A stretch of 7,734 bases of DNA, taken from assembly GCA_021846695.1 (NCBI GenBank), contig JAJZWN010000035.1, positions 5,120 through 12,853 of the forward strand, given 5' to 3'. Shown here in pieces: positions 6,464-7,734 of the stretch. The position numbers were made by a program, and so were the translations under genes. Below the pieces are notes generated by a model that was not told where the DNA came from, ran no database searches, and saw nothing but the letters and a program-made list of their open reading frames with translations. The stretch comes from Thermoplasmata archaeon. Lineage in GTDB: Archaea > Thermoplasmatota > Thermoplasmata > Thermoplasmatales > Thermoplasmataceae. The first letter of the stretch is position 1. Each line of letters starts with the position of its first letter.

Positions 6464-7387
6464 ATGCCTAAACCTTACGTAGCAATAAACGAAGTGGAGA
6501 TGTTGAATAACGACACGACCATGCAGATGTTCCAGCAGGTTGGTCCGAAAGTATGCCAGGTAACAGCCAGGCATCCGGGATTTGTTGGATTCCAGAATCA
6601 TATGCAATTCGGGATAATACCGATGGGTACAAGATGGGGCGGTGGCTCCATGGATATGACAAAAATGGATACCATGAATGTATATCAGTATACAATGTGG
6701 AAAAGCATTAAAGACCACGAAGATATGCACCGGGAAAACTTCTCTTCAATATTCAGATTATGCTCATCCTGCCTTTCACAGGTAGTTTATGGACCATGGG
6801 AACCATTATATGAAATTGTAGATGCCAGCATGCCATTAAACACGGAAATGGCTGATTTCACAACCATGTTCGGGAAAAAATTCGCTGCGGGAGACCCAGC
6901 AGGAGTTCCGCCTATATCCATGCCATACGGCCAGAGAACAATAGCACTGTCCGAGCACACTGTAAAGAAGGATAAGGAAAAGGAATTCGAATCAACAATA
7001 GTTGAAGTAATGAAAGACTTTGAAAAGGCGCCGGGATTTCTGGGATACATGATTTTAAAAGAAGTTGGTGTCTCAGCAGTAGGGTCATTCCAGCTGAAGT
7101 CAAAGGGAATTCATGAAACACTGGAATCCGGTGGTGAAGTACCAACACAGCAGGAGGGTTCATTCAAACCAGAAGAGGCAAGGCCTACACCACCTGAGTA
7201 CAAAGTTCATATGGAATGGGCCTCCCCGAACGACGCAATGTTTGGAATTGGAAGGGTTCTGTTTGCACATCCAGCAAGAGAGATCCACGACAAGGTTCTT
7301 GACACATTGATAAGAGGGCCCTATATAAGGCTTTTAAACCCGATGATGGAAGGAACAACATGGAGAGAGTACCTTAACTCTCCATAA
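6464..7387 (+). CDS. sor: sulfur oxygenase reductase
   Basis: SOR disproportionates elemental sulfur with O2 in the cytoplasm to sulfite, thiosulfate and hydrogen sulfide without external cofactors. Known enzymes form hollow 24-subunit spheres with a mononuclear non-haem iron. The 307-residue product matches the Acidianus ambivalens protein along its length, starting [10 protein letters not shown] and ending in [11 protein letters not shown]. Every known active-site residue is present: persulfide Cys31 in [13 protein letters not shown], iron ligands His85 and His89 (KDHEDMH) and Glu113 (GPWEPLYE), and the CxxC pair Cys100 and Cys103. A one-residue shift against A. ambivalens (His86, His90, Glu114, Cys101, Cys104) comes from a small gap near residues 60-72. 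It has its own promoter and SD site and no operon partner. It is more GC-rich than the DNA just upstream (27 of 60 in 6481-6540 against 12 of 60 in 6361-6420), though part of that contrast is coding versus non-coding. It should be an active enzyme supplying sulfur oxidation or detoxification. Confidence 0.98.
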   Translation: MPKPYVAINEVEMLNNDTTMQMFQQVGPKVCQVTARHPGFVGFQNHMQFGIIPMGTRWGGGSMDMTKMDTMNVYQYTMWKSIKDHEDMHRENFSSIFRLCSSCLSQVVYGPWEPLYEIVDASMPLNTEMADFTTMFGKKFAAGDPAGVPPISMPYGQRTIALSEHTVKKDKEKEFESTIVEVMKDFEKAPGFLGYMILKEVGVSAVGSFQLKSKGIHETLESGGEVPTQQEGSFKPEEARPTPPEYKVHMEWASPNDAMFGIGRVLFAHPAREIHDKVLDTLIRGPYIRLLNPMMEGTTWREYLNSP

Positions 7388-7388
7388 A

Positions 7389-7395
7389 TTTTTTT
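7389..7395 (+). terminator. T-tract terminator of SOR
   Basis: Seven T begin two bases after the SOR stop codon, followed by the AT-only palindrome TAAAATATATTTTA (7397-7410). A U-tract directly after the stop is typical for archaeal termination. A second T7 run at 7471-7477 could serve as backup. Confidence 0.55.
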
Positions 7396-7470
7396 ATAAA
7401 ATATATTTTACTGGAATTTAAATTAAACTTTCTCATTTGCTTAACTTCATTTTTAGTCTGAAACTTTTAG

Positions 7471-7477
7471 TTTTTTT
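7471..7477 (+). terminator. second T-tract downstream of SOR
   Basis: A run of seven T lies 84 bp past the SOR stop, in the 227-bp non-coding gap between SOR and the convergent dnaJ end. It may catch read-through transcripts. The rest of the gap is AT-rich; the only protein-like stretch is a 32-codon open frame on the minus strand (7456-7551), without a start near its beginning. Confidence 0.35.
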
Positions 7478-7614
7478 ATGTTATGGATCATCTTTTCTAT
7501 TTTCCCGCATTTAGGATAAGCCGGAATTATATTATATAAAAATAAAGAACGTTAATTCGCTATTCAATATAAAAATGAAAAGATAACAATTTTCTGTTGT
7601 AATTTATAATAATA

Positions 7615-7734
7615 TCATATGTGGAACCAGGATTTCTTAACAGGTTCGCCCTTGAGCTCCTCTATTAGTTCCTTTTCCCTGGATGTAAGGTGCTTCGGAA
7701 CCTGAAGTTTTAGCACAACAAGGAGGTCTCCACT
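7615..7734 (-). CDS. dnaJ: chaperone protein DnaJ, C-terminal end only
   Basis: The minus strand from the right edge reads 39 residues to a TGA at 7617-7615. The sequence SGDLLVVLKLQVPKHLTSRE followed by KELIEEL is the conserved end of the C-terminal substrate-binding/dimerisation domain of DnaJ (Hsp40), where GDLyVvvkVxVPkxLtxxQkeLlxel is usual. A short tail ending in SWFHI follows. DnaJ stimulates the ATPase of DnaK and delivers unfolded proteins to it in the cytoplasm. The J domain, zinc-finger region and start lie beyond the window. The gene converges on SOR with 227 bp between the stops. It belongs to a housekeeping locus and shows no functional link to SOR. The family call rests on a short segment, but the pattern is distinctive. 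Confidence 0.85.
   Translation of the reverse strand, partial: SGDLLVVLKLQVPKHLTSREKELIEELKGEPVKKSWFHI

Noticed and set aside
6451..6468. Alternative ATG at 6451 before SOR
   Set aside because: Out of frame and stops after six codons (MVIKNA); the ATG at 6464 has a well-spaced SD site and gives the family N-terminus.
7397..7410. 14-bp palindrome TAAAATATATTTTA after SOR
   Set aside because: It consists only of A and T, so it is expected in such DNA; noted only as part of the terminator region.
7456..7551. 32-codon minus-strand frame with a PKCGK motif resembling half of a zinc ribbon
   Set aside because: Only one CxxC-like half, no start near its beginning, stops on both sides, in AT-rich DNA; most likely chance or an unprovable relic.
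1..7734. CRISPR array, tRNA, rRNA, intact insertion sequence or toxin-antitoxin pair
   Set aside because: No spaced direct repeats, cloverleaf-like segments, transposase motifs or paired small genes were seen when reading through both strands by eye.

Overview
The window looks like chromosomal DNA of an acidophilic Thermoplasmatales archaeon, most likely Ferroplasma or a close relative such as Acidiplasma or Picrophilus. This rests on an archaeal-type sulfur oxygenase reductase, AT-rich promoters with archaeal TATA boxes close to start codons (leaderless mRNAs), moderate AT richness and a short Lrp/AsnC regulator. The genus is inferred from gene content and cannot be proven from this stretch.

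Left part (1-5994): a nitrogen/carbon catabolic neighbourhood. A 5'-truncated aldehyde dehydrogenase (+) converges on an amidase (-). The amidase follows an APC-family amino acid/polyamine permease and a class III PLP aminotransferase, all on the minus strand. The aminotransferase and permease are almost back-to-back (1 nt apart) and form an operon headed by the aminotransferase; the amidase follows after 151 bp. A divergent Lrp/AsnC regulator shares a 161-bp control region with the aminotransferase. A plausible joint role is uptake of an amino acid, amine or amide, hydrolysis of an amide bond, transamination to an aldehyde or keto acid, and oxidation of the aldehyde to an acid. The substrate cannot be read from the sequence.

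Middle (5995-6463): a 469-bp AT-rich gap with no intact gene. It holds a decayed small reading frame on the minus strand (about 6041-6255, broken by one frameshift and one stop) and the promoter of the next gene.

Right part (6464-7734): a complete sulfur oxygenase reductase (SOR) gene with all known active-site residues, its own TATA box and Shine-Dalgarno site, and T-rich terminators. Converging on it is the C-terminal end of a DnaJ chaperone, cut by the window edge and too short for a standard ORF list. The SOR gene is more GC-rich than the DNA just upstream, and it stands alone between unrelated genes, so it looks like an independent metabolic module for cytoplasmic elemental sulfur oxidation.

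No tRNA, rRNA, CRISPR array or intact insertion sequence was seen. The genes belong to known families. The less expected points are the His at the usual Glu cofactor position of the aldehyde dehydrogenase, the small gene relic upstream of SOR, and candidate operators in the two control regions.
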